Below are positions 27,819-39,100 of a stretch of DNA of 64,000 nt, piece after piece. Numbering within the stretch: the stretch's first letter is position 1; each line of letters starts with the position of its first letter. Under the pieces are notes generated by a model that was given only the letters and a program-made list of their open reading frames with translations, ran no database searches and had not been told where the DNA came from. This DNA comes from Chondrus crispus (lineage: Eukaryota > Rhodophyta > Florideophyceae > Gigartinales > Gigartinaceae): the NCBI RefSeq assembly GCF_000350225.1, contig NW_005178804.1:148369-212368 (forward strand), read 5' to 3'. The translations under genes were made by a program, and so were the position numbers.

Positions 27819-30124
27819 ATGTCAACAAGAGCACCCGGGGACGTCGGTCCCGGGGCGAGCAGAGCCAGATCGGCACGAGCGTCGAGGATCCCGAGGGGTC
27901 CTCGCACCCGGAGCCAGGCCAGTACGGCCACGGACCCCGGAGATCAAGAATCCCCTACGGGGATAGCCGCCGACAAGACTGACCTCGACGAGAAGTTGGA
28001 GAAGATGAGCAGCGAAATTCGCGAAGAAGCGAAGAAAAATCTCGAGGCTGAATTAGCCCTCGTCCGGAAGCAACTGGAGTTGCAAGCATCCGAGTTCCAC
28101 ACCGTTTTGGGAGAGCTGTCGGCTCGAGTGGATCTCGTCGAGAAGGAGCGAGGTGAGGCGACCGACGGTCTGGAGCCGGAGGTCCTAGCCTCGTTGAAAA
28201 TTTCGGTCAAGGACGCGAGGCACGACGCGAATCAAGCCTTGGAGTCCTTAGGAAAATTTAGAACAAGCATCGATGACCGATTCGATCGCGCCGCGCAACG
28301 TCTCAAGGACCTCGAGCAGGCCGCGGATCAAGCTCCGCAAGGATCGGACGACGAGCCGCTTCCTTCGGGTAGAGAGGGCGACCGTCGGTCGAAGAAGGAC
28401 AAGCCCGCTCGGCAGCGGAGTTCTAAGTCGAAGCCCTCGGAGAAGGACAAGCGACGTGCAAGCAAGGGTCACTGTAGTGACGATCCGGAGAATCGCGACT
28501 CACAGTCGGAGTCGCTTGGTCCCTCCGAAGATGGTAACTGCGGTTCGTCGAACCATTCGGGCCATTCCGAACGCCGTTCAGAAGACGGAAACGGAATTTC
28601 GTCAAGCAAGAAAATTTCCTCCAGACGAGGCGGAGTCACTTCGTCCGCCTCGCGGAGAGACAAGGACGCAGAGCCCGAAGATGTCGCAACGCGGCGCGGG
28701 CCGCGATGGGAGGAGTTGGAGGAGCTGAATCCGACCAACTACCTCTTCAAGAAGTTACTTTCGTACCGAACGTACCGCTTGCGGAACCCGCAGACATATT
28801 TGTCAAGTTCGCGGCGGTCCGCCGTGCGAAAAATCAGGAGAGATATTCCGTCTAAGGTGAAGAAGGACAACACGTTCACAGGAGAGGACGGGGTCCTTGT
28901 GTTGGATTTTTTGGCAAAGTTAGTTCAAGAGTTTGATACTCAAGAAATGAACGAGGGGCAAGCGATCCGTTTGTTGCCTGAATTTTTAAGCGGAATCGCC
29001 TTGAGACAGTACACTTCGGTGTCTCAGACGGCCGGGGCCCATCACGGAAAGATATCCGTTTGGCCAGAGGCCGTACAGTGGTTGTTGAGGAGTTTCGCAA
29101 CCGACGAGGCGATCCGTCAAGCCGTGCTCGCATTGCGAGAAGTTCAGCAAAGACCGTCTGAAGACGAGATGGAATTTTATATCCGTCTGACGGACGCAAG
29201 CAATCGATGTGGAAACGTATATTCGATGGAAGAACAGATGACGATGTTTATTGAAGGACTCGATTCGAGTATCAAGCCGATGGTATCTCAATACCGGCAA
29301 GACAATCGGGTCGTTTCATTTTTGAGACTAGTGAATTTCGCGAAGGCGCATGGCTCGGCGAGCCGCGCTAAGGACAAGAAGACCAAGAAGGTCACGATTC
29401 AGACGCCGTCGACATTCAGGGCGGGGAAGAAGCCGAGGGCTTCTTATCCCGGTCGCAAAAGTCACGCCGCAGTCCATTTAGCCGAGTCCATGTCCGCGTC
29501 AGATGAGCGCGGTGCGCATGGAAAAAGCGAAAATCACTACGAAGGAGCGTTAGTAGCCGAAGGCGAGTTCATTGAGCCATCGGAGGGCTACGGACACGAG
29601 GACTACGGGGACAGCGGGTCGTCAACTTTACTGACACCTGCATACACGACGGAGTCGTTTTCAGAGCCCACGGATCCCGTGATGATGTTTCGGGGGCGCG
29701 GCCACACGCCGGCGCCGCGCATTCCGATGGAAGACAAGGGTACGACGTTTCGAAGGCCAGACTGGATGGGAAGGCTGCAACGCCAAGGAAGGCCGCCGGC
29801 CCGTGGAGGACTTAGGACGCCGTATCCCGTCAAGACGCACGGTCTGGTGTGCTATCATTGCTATGAAAAGGGGCACGCCGCGCCAACGTGCATTCTTTCC
29901 CTCCGGGAAATGCACCGAGTTTGGAAAATTATGAGGCGTTGTCTCCGATGGAGAGGTTAGGGATACCATCGACGAGTTACCTGAAGGTCAAGAATTGGTT
30001 CGATTCGCAGACGGCGAGCACGCCGAGTGCTTCAACGCCGAGGTCGAACCAACCCTTCAGAGGGCCCACCGCGGGGCCCGCGCCGTCGGATGTGAGAAGG
30101 ATCCCGCAGCGGCAGGAAAACTAG
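27819..30124 (+). pseudogene. gag: Gag polyprotein, GypF, frameshifted near the end
   Basis: From the ATG at 27819 the frame encodes about 713 residues. Order: Ser/Arg-rich N-terminus, a coiled coil (about 50-130, EIREEAKKNLEAELALVRKQ), a Ser/Lys-rich linker, a capsid-like region with YRTYRLRNP (about 310) onwards, and a CCHC knuckle (CYHC near 29850). After the knuckle the frame runs to a stop at 29960. The homologous gag tail continues in the -1 frame (ENYEALSPMERLG) to a TAG at 30122-30124, suggesting a one-base change near 29925. GGAAAAC precedes that TAG and a hairpin TCTCGC/GCGAGA follows at 30134-30152, echoing the GypB junction. Confidence 0.75.
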
Positions 30125-31021
30125 AGAGGGGAATCTCGCATGAGTCGCGAGAGGCACAGGGTCGACGTACTGTGCCCGGGGCTCAGCCCCGTTCCCCGTC
30201 TCTAAAGGAAAAGTCAGGCCTCGAAGAGGAGGTTGTTGGATTGGTGGATAAGCCCAAAGGGCCAGCTCAAGTCAAGAAAAATTTGAGCCGAGCCCGAGAT
30301 CATCCGCTGGAAGAAGTTCGAAGACCCTGGTACAGGGTTAAGCGAAGGGAGTGTCCCGAGAAGATTTTGGTCCTTGCGCGAAAAAACTACAAAGTTTACG
30401 CGGACATCGGACCCACAATTGGATTGATGAGCCGGGTGTTGTCTGTTTTAGACACCGGCGCGGGACCAAACCTTGTGCGAAAATCGGAACTCCCAGCTGG
30501 AATGGAATCTCTAGTGTCCTACGGACCGACCCAAGATATCGGCGACGCGAACAATAGGCCACTCCGGACTCTCGGCACAATTAGAATGCCTGTGAGGCTT
30601 GGAAAATTTGTGGCCGCAGCCGAGTTTATTGTATGCGAAAAGCTAGCAGTCCCGCTAATTCTAGGCGCGGACTACTGTGACCGGTTTGTGGAAGCAATTT
30701 ATCCAAGGAAGAAAACGGTTGAGTTGGCGGATTTCTCGGAGGTTCCGATAGTTAGGCGGTTCTCGACGAGAAAAGGGAAGAAGAATCTCGTCGCGGGAGA
30801 GGACGAAATGATGGAAAGGGGGAGCGAATTTCTCCTAAGGTAAAAGTGGCAAGAGCCACGACTATCGAGCCAGGGACGCAATGCGTCGTGGAATGCACCT
30901 CGAGAAGGGCGGGCTTGGTGGTGGTTCAGCCGTACTCGTCGTTGTACGAAAGGCACGGGTTGACGTGCACGAATGGTGTCGTTCAGGTTGAGCCTGACAG
31001 GCCATTTCGTTTACTCGTTGC
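29995..31021 (+). pseudogene. pol: Pol, GypF, protease part, broken
   Basis: The protease shows the standard DTGAGPNLVRK active site (near 30452), followed by ADYCDRF. The frame stops at 30843. The continuation (ATTIEPGTQ to RPFRLLV) lies in another frame, so a frameshift occurred near the G run at 30820. At 31021 the frame is cut by a GypB LTR. The last codons correspond to the VANF position of GypB pol, exactly where the 1-2573 fragment resumes on the minus strand. Confidence 0.8.
31017..31021. repeat. Target-site duplication GTTGC, partner of 2569-2573
   Basis: GTTGC abuts the TGTAG of the LTR at 31022 and is the reverse complement of GCAAC at 2569-2573. The far end of the tandem pair (AAGGG from 56640) does not match it. 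Confidence 0.75.
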
Positions 31022-31640
31022 TGTAGCATAAACACCCCTAAACGGATAGGGGTGTATGCTTAGTCCTGGAAGACCCGTACGTACGAGAAGACGGGAGAAG
31101 TCGGACCAGCTAACGAAACCGGAGCACGGGCCCGAGTAGCGTGGTAGAGCGGGATCGGGGGGAGGACGCGCACACGCGCGGGCCGATCTACGCCTCGACG
31201 CCCCGGAGCAGCGCTGGGTTACGTTCCAGCGCTGACGGGCGGAGGTGGATCTAGGCTCGCTCGCGTGCTCGCGCGTCCTCTACCCGCGCTCGGTCTCGCC
31301 TTAAGGTAGCTAACGGAAGCTTCCTTAGGATAAGCTGGAAGTCAGACCTAGGCGGTCGGTCGTGGACAAGTCCGTGCTTGTCCCCCTCGCCGCCGCCGGT
31401 CCGCTCCGTCATTTAATGTACAATTAGTCTATCGTAACTTAGTACAGTACGTACTGTACTATGGGGCACTACTGTAGTCGGCACTGTCAGCCGACGGGGC
31501 TGACTGTATACGTGTCGTAAACGTATAGTACACGTGGGGGCGCGTGCCCCCGTACACGTGTGGTACCGGCTGTCTGTAAGGTTCGTGCCTTACAGAGCCG
31601 GATCCAATTTCTAATCTAATTCTTTTGTAGTTATACTACA
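31022..31640 (-). repeat. 3' LTR of GypB copy 2
   Basis: A 619-bp LTR. It differs from the shared LTR at 43547 by about five bases and shares the CGTTTACG variant with the LTR at 15086-15704. Confidence 0.92.
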
Positions 31641-31655
31641 CCACCCCCCCCCTCA
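31641..31655 (-). other. Polypurine tract, GypB copy 2
   Basis: Minus-strand G-rich run directly inside the LTR. As in copy 1, it forms one arm of the CCCCTCAAGC/GCTTGAGGGG inverted repeat. Confidence 0.7.
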
Positions 31656-31676
31656 AGCGTGGACGTCCGCGTCCAC

Positions 31677-34187
31677 ATGTGCTTGAGGGGAGCGGAAATG
31701 TCCGAGCTTGTAGTCGTCTCGAGCCCTCCGCGTACCTCTCGCGATCGCGTTCCATCGTCACGCCCCTCTTTTCCCGGACGGTGGCCTATGCGCGTGCTGG
31801 CCGGTCCCCTTCTCTTCTCCACCTCCGGTGCTGACCCCTATTTCTGCTTGATCCCCTCTTCGCGTTTGTTTTCTCTGATTATCGTACGCGCAACCGGGCC
31901 CGTCGGCTCCCCCCTTCTCGTTGTCATGGCAGGTTCCCCGCCGACTGGGGCCCTAGCGGGAACAGACCCCTTGCACTGTGAGCCGTCTCGCTTCGCAATC
32001 GTTGCATCAGCTGTCGAAGGTCCGGTCCGTTCCCAAGGTTCCACGGCAAGGCAAGAGGCATCTCCGCTCCAAGACGCGTCGATTACGCCCGTGGTCTCCT
32101 CCCTTCCGCCGTTCCAGCAAGGGCGGCGGTCCCGTGAGACTACGTTGTCCACGGAGTTGGGTGCCGCCCCTGCAGTGGCTTCCGTCGCCGCTGCGCAGTC
32201 CAACGTTGGGGTGGAGCGGAATGGTGAGGCCCCGTCGTCGGGGCGGGGGAGCGCGGCGTACGAGCCCGCGGAGGGGTCGTATGGCGCTTATGGGAGCTGT
32301 CGGCGCCCCGGGACACCGCCCGAGGCGTCTCGGGATATCCGTTGTATAGCCCAGGAGGACGCAGCAACCACGACGCAGTGGTTGGGCGTACCCCTCGAGC
32401 GATCGACGCCACTTCCTCTTGGTCGTCTAAGGTACGCATGGCGTCGTTACGCTCGATCAGGGATCACCGTCGGCGAGATCCTCTCGCAGGGTCGGGTACG
32501 TCCCGACCTGTTACGTATCCGTCTCATATACGCAGAGGGCCTGATCGAAGAGGCCTCGCTTGCCTTGGGACGTTTGCTGGCCGAGGGGACCGGTGCCCCA
32601 TACCAGCTACCAGATGAAATCCCCAGTGACAGAACAATCGTATACAGTATAGAAGAGGCGGAGTATGTTGATCGCATGGCGACGTATATGTTCCACCCCG
32701 GCCCCCGGGGTCCTCAACGGTTTGTACTTGCAGAGGTGGCGGGACTGTACGTGAGCCCCCGGCCATATGCGTACTCGAGAACGCGTGCGGCACTGCAGAA
32801 GTCTGCCTGTTCCTTAATGAGACTCCATTCGATTGCCCTAGCCCCGCATGATTGGTCTGCTTATCGCCAAGCGAGCGAGGCGGACGGCCGCGTTTTGCGG
32901 TCTGCATCGTTCGAACGTGGGTTGTCGACGGACGACTTCCCTGAATTACCCACGTCGATACGGGAGGCTTTTCCTTCCTTGGGAGTACACGTCTTACTCC
33001 CCTACGCCCTCAAGCATTTCGGCTATGCTTGCTCGGACCGACACCACCCCGCTCACGAGGTCCTCCTCGATAACGTGGAGCGAGAGTGGGCTTGGTCGGT
33101 CGGAAACGCTTTTATGAACGAGGTTTCCATCAACGGGAGGGTCTTCGTACAGCCCGGTTCGGTACTGTCTTTTCTTGGTAGGGTCGCTCCGGAGCTCCCT
33201 GACGTCGCGTTGCATCCACTTGAACACGGTACGCAGCACGTGTCGTGGTCCTACTCTTTTGTCCTTGACCTGATGCACCGCTCCTTGGACGTGCCGGAAC
33301 GCAACCACCGTCCCTGGACGGACTATACGACCAACCTGCGCAGCACGTTTCTGGCATACGACCGTCGTGCGGACGCCTTCGTGGCACGCCCTAATCCACC
33401 CGCCAGCGGGACGTACCGCGGCGGCGCCGGAGTTGGATCGGCGGTGCGGGAAGCCCGCAGGAAACGTTACAGGGACTTAGACGGAGAGCCGACTACCCCC
33501 CTACATGTGGGGGCGAATCCCTTCCGCGCCCCTCCCGCGTTCGATGCGAGTCAGGGCGTCGCGGTGGGGTCTCCAACTCCGTCACTCCCTCCTCTAAACA
33601 TCCCCGGCGGCGCCTCTATTCAGCACTTCACGATAACGAGAGACGAAATCAGGGCCTTCCCTGATCTTGTGCTGGCCTTGGGGAACTCGGTCGACCGAAC
33701 TTGGCGCGTGAGTAGCCTCCTCAGTACGCTGGCTGGTTGGTACCTGGCTCGTAGCGCAGAGGCGTGTCGCCTTGGGGATGAACGCGCTGCCCTTTCTTCT
33801 CAGCTACGTCAGCTACAGAGTGAACTGGGGGACTTACGGGAGTCCTCCCTTCGTCAGGAAGGCGCTTTGGAACGTGCGGTTACTGAGCGAGATCGCTACC
33901 GCCGTGAGCGTGACACTCTCCGATCTCTCTCCGCCATGCACCCTTCGTCCGGTTCCGTGCCGCGTCCGAGGATTCCGGACCCTTATGAGGGGAGGGCGTA
34001 CGTTCCCCCTCCAGTCGGCGAGATGGTTGCGCCCGTAGTTCCTCCGCACCCTTGGCCTCGTCACGTCGAGGTGGTGATGCCCCCTCGCGATGAGGTGGCG
34101 ACGGAGACGCCCCGTCATCCTAGCTACTGTCCTCCGAGCACTTACGTTCTGGGGTCGGCGGCTCCTCCTGGCGGTACGAACCGCTAA
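31677..34187 (+). CDS. Antisense ORF, GypB copy 2
   Basis: 836 residues, open throughout and opposite to gag-pol. Against copy 1 I see only a few replacements: Arg to Gly in the early STSRADP segment, Phe to Ile in DRTFVYS and Trp to Gly in PPASWTY. Copy 3 also has Gly at the last site, so the copy 1 Trp is probably the novelty. Architecture is as in copy 1; the coiled coil lies at about 33750-33940. Function unknown. Confidence 0.7.
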   Translation: MCLRGAEMSELVVVSSPPRTSRDRVPSSRPSFPGRWPMRVLAGPLLFSTSGADPYFCLIPSSRLFSLIIVRATGPVGSPLLVVMAGSPPTGALAGTDPLHCEPSRFAIVASAVEGPVRSQGSTARQEASPLQDASITPVVSSLPPFQQGRRSRETTLSTELGAAPAVASVAAAQSNVGVERNGEAPSSGRGSAAYEPAEGSYGAYGSCRRPGTPPEASRDIRCIAQEDAATTTQWLGVPLERSTPLPLGRLRYAWRRYARSGITVGEILSQGRVRPDLLRIRLIYAEGLIEEASLALGRLLAEGTGAPYQLPDEIPSDRTIVYSIEEAEYVDRMATYMFHPGPRGPQRFVLAEVAGLYVSPRPYAYSRTRAALQKSACSLMRLHSIALAPHDWSAYRQASEADGRVLRSASFERGLSTDDFPELPTSIREAFPSLGVHVLLPYALKHFGYACSDRHHPAHEVLLDNVEREWAWSVGNAFMNEVSINGRVFVQPGSVLSFLGRVAPELPDVALHPLEHGTQHVSWSYSFVLDLMHRSLDVPERNHRPWTDYTTNLRSTFLAYDRRADAFVARPNPPASGTYRGGAGVGSAVREARRKRYRDLDGEPTTPLHVGANPFRAPPAFDASQGVAVGSPTPSLPPLNIPGGASIQHFTITRDEIRAFPDLVLALGNSVDRTWRVSSLLSTLAGWYLARSAEACRLGDERAALSSQLRQLQSELGDLRESSLRQEGALERAVTERDRYRRERDTLRSLSAMHPSSGSVPRPRIPDPYEGRAYVPPPVGEMVAPVVPPHPWPRHVEVVMPPRDEVATETPRHPSYCPPSTYVLGSAAPPGGTNR

Positions 34188-36178
34188 TACAGCGCTGTCC
34201 CCCTTCGTGCGGCGCCTCTTTCCCCCTTGATCACTCCGATCTTCGTAAAGCCACTTAGGGCCCCTTTTTGCTTCCTTGCTCATCCGGTCGTTACGACAGC
34301 ATACGGGGCGCGTATACGATAAGAGAAAGTATCATCTCCACGGGGGCCCTTCCCCGTGCATGCGGAATCGGCGTAGGCAGGGAGACGCGTGGCATGCATC
34401 CTCCGTTCATGAGGAGCGCTGAGCTCGTCACGACCGACCGGTACTGCACTCCTCCTTCCGCGGATGCCCTACAGGGCCCACGAGCCGGACGGACCGTTCG
34501 CCATGCGAAGTAGCATCCACGTTCGCAGTAGGGAGCAGGTTGCTCCGTGTGGCTCGTCCTTGCTGGCCTTGGAGCTTTCCCTTACGCGATTCGAGTCCGT
34601 GATCTCGTCGCCGGTCGTCTGGTGGTGCCCCCCTCAATTCCTTCCTTCGCGCTCGACTCCTTCTCTGAGCGTCCTCCCTACGGCGCGGGACGCCAGTTCC
34701 CCGGGGCACGGGCTAAGTCACGCGACAGAGCTGATGCTCCAAACGGACAGTGGGTCGTACCGCCTTCTGCCGTGCTACCGCGCGCACGGATGCTGCCTCG
34801 TCCGTGTGGGGCAGGGACGTCGAGGAGCAGTGCCCTTGGACTCACCCTCCTCCTTGCCGGAACTGTGGTTGCCTGGCTTGGTCGTCGGCGGGGGTTAGGG
34901 TCCGCCTTCTAGGGGCGTAGGGAGAGCCGTCCCTCCCTCCGTATTTGGGCTTCCGAAAGGGGGCCGTACCCCTTCCTCCCCTCACGCCCGGTCCCCTTGT
35001 CGACTTCCTGTCCGTGCCGCCTTACCACTTTGGTGCCAGCTTGACGGCGCCGTGCCGTTCGGGTCGCCTGCGCAGTACGCGGTTGCGGGAGGAAAGGCTA
35101 CTACAAGGGAGCCGAGTGGCGTGCGCGCTTCTCGAGGGGACGTCCTCCTCGATGGTAACAGCTGTTGTCGGGTCCGTCTTCCCTCCGGGAGTGAGGGAGG
35201 GGTCCGTGTACGGTGCTTGCTCCCATACCACCGTCCGAGGAGCCGAGTACAACAGCCATGGCGGGTCGGCCCGCCATGTATTGCGTGGCCCTCATGCGGC
35301 GCGTGCGCACCTTTGCGCACGTGAGTGGCGTCTGTCGCGCGCGCTCCCTCTTTTTTCGTTATTTTCTTCGCAGTTGGTGGCGGATTGACACCGGCGCCGG
35401 TGCTTGCTGTCAGGCGTATGAGCGGCGTGCACCTGTGCGCGCGCGTGCGCGCACAGCAACAGCTCTGAGCCCTTGATCCAATCACCCCAAAAAACCACCT
35501 CAAAATTTGGCCAATTTTCCCGCCAAAATAATTTCAGCAAAAATTAAATCACACTCCGTGATTGGTGCGCTGTCATACGCCTCTGATTATTTTGAGTGTA
35601 CAGTAGCGGACCGGCGACAGCGGGGGCGGCGCTTCGCAATGCCGCCTCCGTACAGTATGTAACGATCGGGTTGCGGTCTTGGCCGTTCGTGTGAACCCTC
35701 CACCTCTCGCGTACCCGTACTCTCGCGTATCGGCGCGCATATCTCGCGTACCCGCGCGCATCTTCGAGCCCATTGAGCGCGTCCTCTCGGTGAGGGCTTC
35801 GTCTGCGTTCTTGCCACTAACAGAGACTGCTCTTTCGTCCCTTCGGTTATTACGTGAACCATTCCTTCCTAGACCGTCGTCGCCTGCCATGTTTTCGTCA
35901 GACAGTACGTACTGTCTAGTCCCAATGCGCGCAGAGTTCAGCGAAGCGCCTTGCTCTCCGTGGCGTCCTTCGTACTGCATCCTTCTTCGACGGTTGTGGA
36001 TGGGTGTTCGTAACCCTGACCTTGCTTGTCAATACGTATTGACATGCCTCGCGATTGTCGGCGATCGTCCGTGGGCCTATCCTTCCTGACGTTCCTTGTC
36101 TTCCAATTGCGACAGACTTATATAACCGTAACGAAACGGTTGCGTTTAGCCGTACCGGAACGGTTGAGGGCCCCTTCC
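34188..36178. other. Spacer between antisense ORF and pol, GypB copy 2
   Basis: Counterpart of 10596-12538. It holds the E2F-like box at 35515-35528 and the two 18-bp palindromes (35900-35917 and 36027-36044). Near 35590-35760 it differs from the other copies (CGTATCGGCGCGCATATCTCGCG is an extra repeat-like segment here). An open frame from an ATG at 34464 to 34898 corresponds to the doubtful 144-codon ORF of copy 1. Confidence 0.5.
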
Positions 36179-39100
36179 TCAAGACTGAACGTCCGCGTTC
36201 AGGTCCGAAGTGAGGTCCCTACCGGTGCGCGCTCGAAGTCGTTTCGCGTAGCGAGACACGAGCTCTTCTGGGACGTGAGTCCGCGCGGTCCAGGTGGGCG
36301 TGTCGTAATCCGCCCACTTGATGAGGAACTCCGGAGTTCCATCCTCCATGACCCGGTGCTTGAGCAGCCGTTCTACTGCGAACTGCGTCCCCTCCCTGAC
36401 CTTGACGGCAAGGTCACTGGGTGTAGTCGTGCTCGCCCGAGGCTCGTTCGCCGGTGGGGGTGAGTACACGCAGCGGTCTGCGGAGACGCGCTCGGTCACA
36501 CCATCGCGGTCGATCGTGATGGTGCGTTTGTCATTCGCGAGCACTCGGTACGGTCCGACTGCCGGTGATGCGAGTTTGTTCGACGTCTTCCCCCCATCGG
36601 AGGGGTTCGGGTACACGTAATTCCCGGGCTTAAGACGTGCGTTAATTCTTCGAACGCGCTTGTCGAAGTCGCGTTTGTATCGTGCTTGGGTCCGACGCAA
36701 GCTTCCGTAGGCTTTTTGTATCGTATCGTCCAGCGTTTTTAGGAACTCAGCTCGCTGATTCCCCCTGTCGGCAGGGGGAACGCCATCATCGACTCTTCGA
36801 AGGGAGAACTCTGGCGGTGGCCTGCTGAGCACGAGCTCAAACGGCGTGGTGCGTGTGGTGCGATGTACGTGGGAGTTGTACGCATACGTAAGCGGCCCCA
36901 CGTAAACATCCCAGTCGTCTTGGTGCTCGCCTACGTAGTTGCGCAGCATTGAGGCGATCGTCCGGTTGTATCGCTCGACTTGTCCGTTCGTCTGCGGATG
37001 GTATGCCGACGTATATAGGTTCGTAATTCCGAGAACCCGGCACGTGCTGTGGAAGAACTTGGCGTTGAACTGCGGTCCGTTATCCGACAGTAACGTGCGC
37101 GGGACGCCGTACTTAAATACCCAGGCGTCGCAGAACGCGACTGCGACGGCGTATGCGGTAATCGTACGTAGCGCGACGACCTGCGTAAGCTTAGTGAAGC
37201 GGTCGGTAATTACGAGCAGGAACCTTTTTCCTGACTTCGTCTTGGGGAGCGGACCCAGAATGTCGATAGCCAGGCTCTCGAGCGGCCGAGTTGCCGGGAA
37301 CAACCTCAAACGGTTGAGGTGTTTCCGCAACTTAACCCGGTTCATCGCGCACGTCCGACACCCCCGCACCGTAGCGGCGACATCTGCGGCGAGATGGGGC
37401 CAGTAGTACTCGCGACGTAGCGCGTAGTACATACGGTTCTGGCCCGGGTGTCCCGCGATGGCCGGGTTGTGGCACAGGCGAAGGAGCCTGGCGCGGAGCG
37501 TCCGAGGTACCACCACCTGTACGATATCAGGGTCGAAGGGGTGTCTCCGCTTGAGCACCCCCTGGTGGTCCTCGAAGAACGCGGAGTCCCGGGACTCTGA
37601 CTGTCGTGCCAAAACGGTTTGGCAGAAGTCATCCACGCGTTGCTCCTCGGCGATCTCCTCAAACGTAAGAGGGGCCGGTAGGTCGTCCTGCGGAGGAGCG
37701 ACCGTGGAGGCGGGCGCCCCGACTTCGGGTTCTTCGGCGCGTTCGAGATCAACGGCGTCGAACTCGTCGTTCTCCTCCCAGAACGGACTGGGTCCTTGAA
37801 GAACGGGGGCTTCGTCGTCGCCCCTTGGTTCGTCGCGCGTTCGGACGCGCGGCCTTCTTCGTGGCCCAGCTTGGCTTCGCGTCGTCGCGAAGACGTGTTC
37901 GACCTCGTGGTCGCAATTTCCGGTACAGACGTGGTCCGCAAGCTCGTTCGATACGTCTCGAACGGTCGTACCCGCGTCGAAGGTGGGGATGTCGTCATCC
38001 ACTTCGATGGCCGGGCGGGGGTCGCCGGCGACTCTTGGCGACACGAGGCGTGACAAGGCGTCCGGTACTTGGTGCACGCGCCCGGGGCGGTACTGGATGG
38101 TGAAATCGTATTCAGCCAGACGTAGCCGCCACCGGGTGAGCCTTCCGGAACTCTCCGTGAGGGACATGAGCCACCTCAGCGCGTCGTGATCCGTCCGGAC
38201 GGTGAACTCTGTGCCTTCAACGTACGGCCGTAGTGTGCGGACGGCCCACACTACGGCGAAGCACTCGCGTTCCGTGGCGCTGTAGTTGCGCTCGCTGTCG
38301 TTCAGCGAGTAGGACCAATAGCCTACGGGGCGCCAATCGTTTGGCTGGTCGTGCTCTTGGAGCAACGTGCAGCCCAACTGGTAGGCGCTCGCATCCGTGT
38401 CGATCATGTACGGACGGCCGTACCGCGGAAGGGCGAGGATCGGCGGAGCGATCATGGACTTCTTGAGGTTCTCGAACGCCTCCCGTTGCGCCTCCGTAGG
38501 GTTGTAGAAGTCAGGATCCGAATCCTTACGCGTCATGTCGGTCAGAGGACGGGCTATCTTCGCGAACCCCTTAACGAATCGGCGGTATACGTTGCACGCC
38601 CCGAGGAACGAGCGCACTTGCGTCAGCGTCCTCGGGAATGTGAAGGTCTTGAAGGCGTCGGCCGCCGTATCGGCCACACTTAACTTACCTGGGGAAATGA
38701 CGTGCCCCAGGTAGTGTACCTTCGGTTGAAAGAAGCTACACTTCTTGAGCTTGAGGGAGATTCCGGCACTCCGCAGCAAGCTCAAGACAATGTCGAGATG
38801 CTTCGCGTGTTCTCCGTGCGTACGTGAGAACACGATGACATCATCCAGGTACACGAGGCATATTTGCCAACGTACGCCAGATAGGATGATGTCGAGTGCG
38901 CGTTGGAAGGTGGCCGGTGCCCCTTTTAGTCCGAACGGCATGCGCAAGTGGCGAAACGTGCCTATGTGCGTCGTAAAGGTGGTCTTATCCCGGTCTTCCG
39001 GAGCGACCGGGATCTGCCAATAACCGGAATTGCAGTCCAACGTGGTGAAGACGGCTGCGTCTCCCAGCGAGTCAATGCAGTCGTCCATCCGAGGCAGCGG

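Larger units (their letters stand above)
26628..31021 (+). mobile_element. GypF, gypsy element, 5' half (LTR, gag, protease)
   Basis: It is inserted in GypC pol and cut at 31021 by the GypB tandem pair. It contains a 1015-bp LTR, primer site, gag and protease. The pol segment ends at the point where the minus-strand fragment at 1-2573 begins, with a shared GTTGC/GCAAC duplication, so the two are inferred to be one element. Confidence 0.88.
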
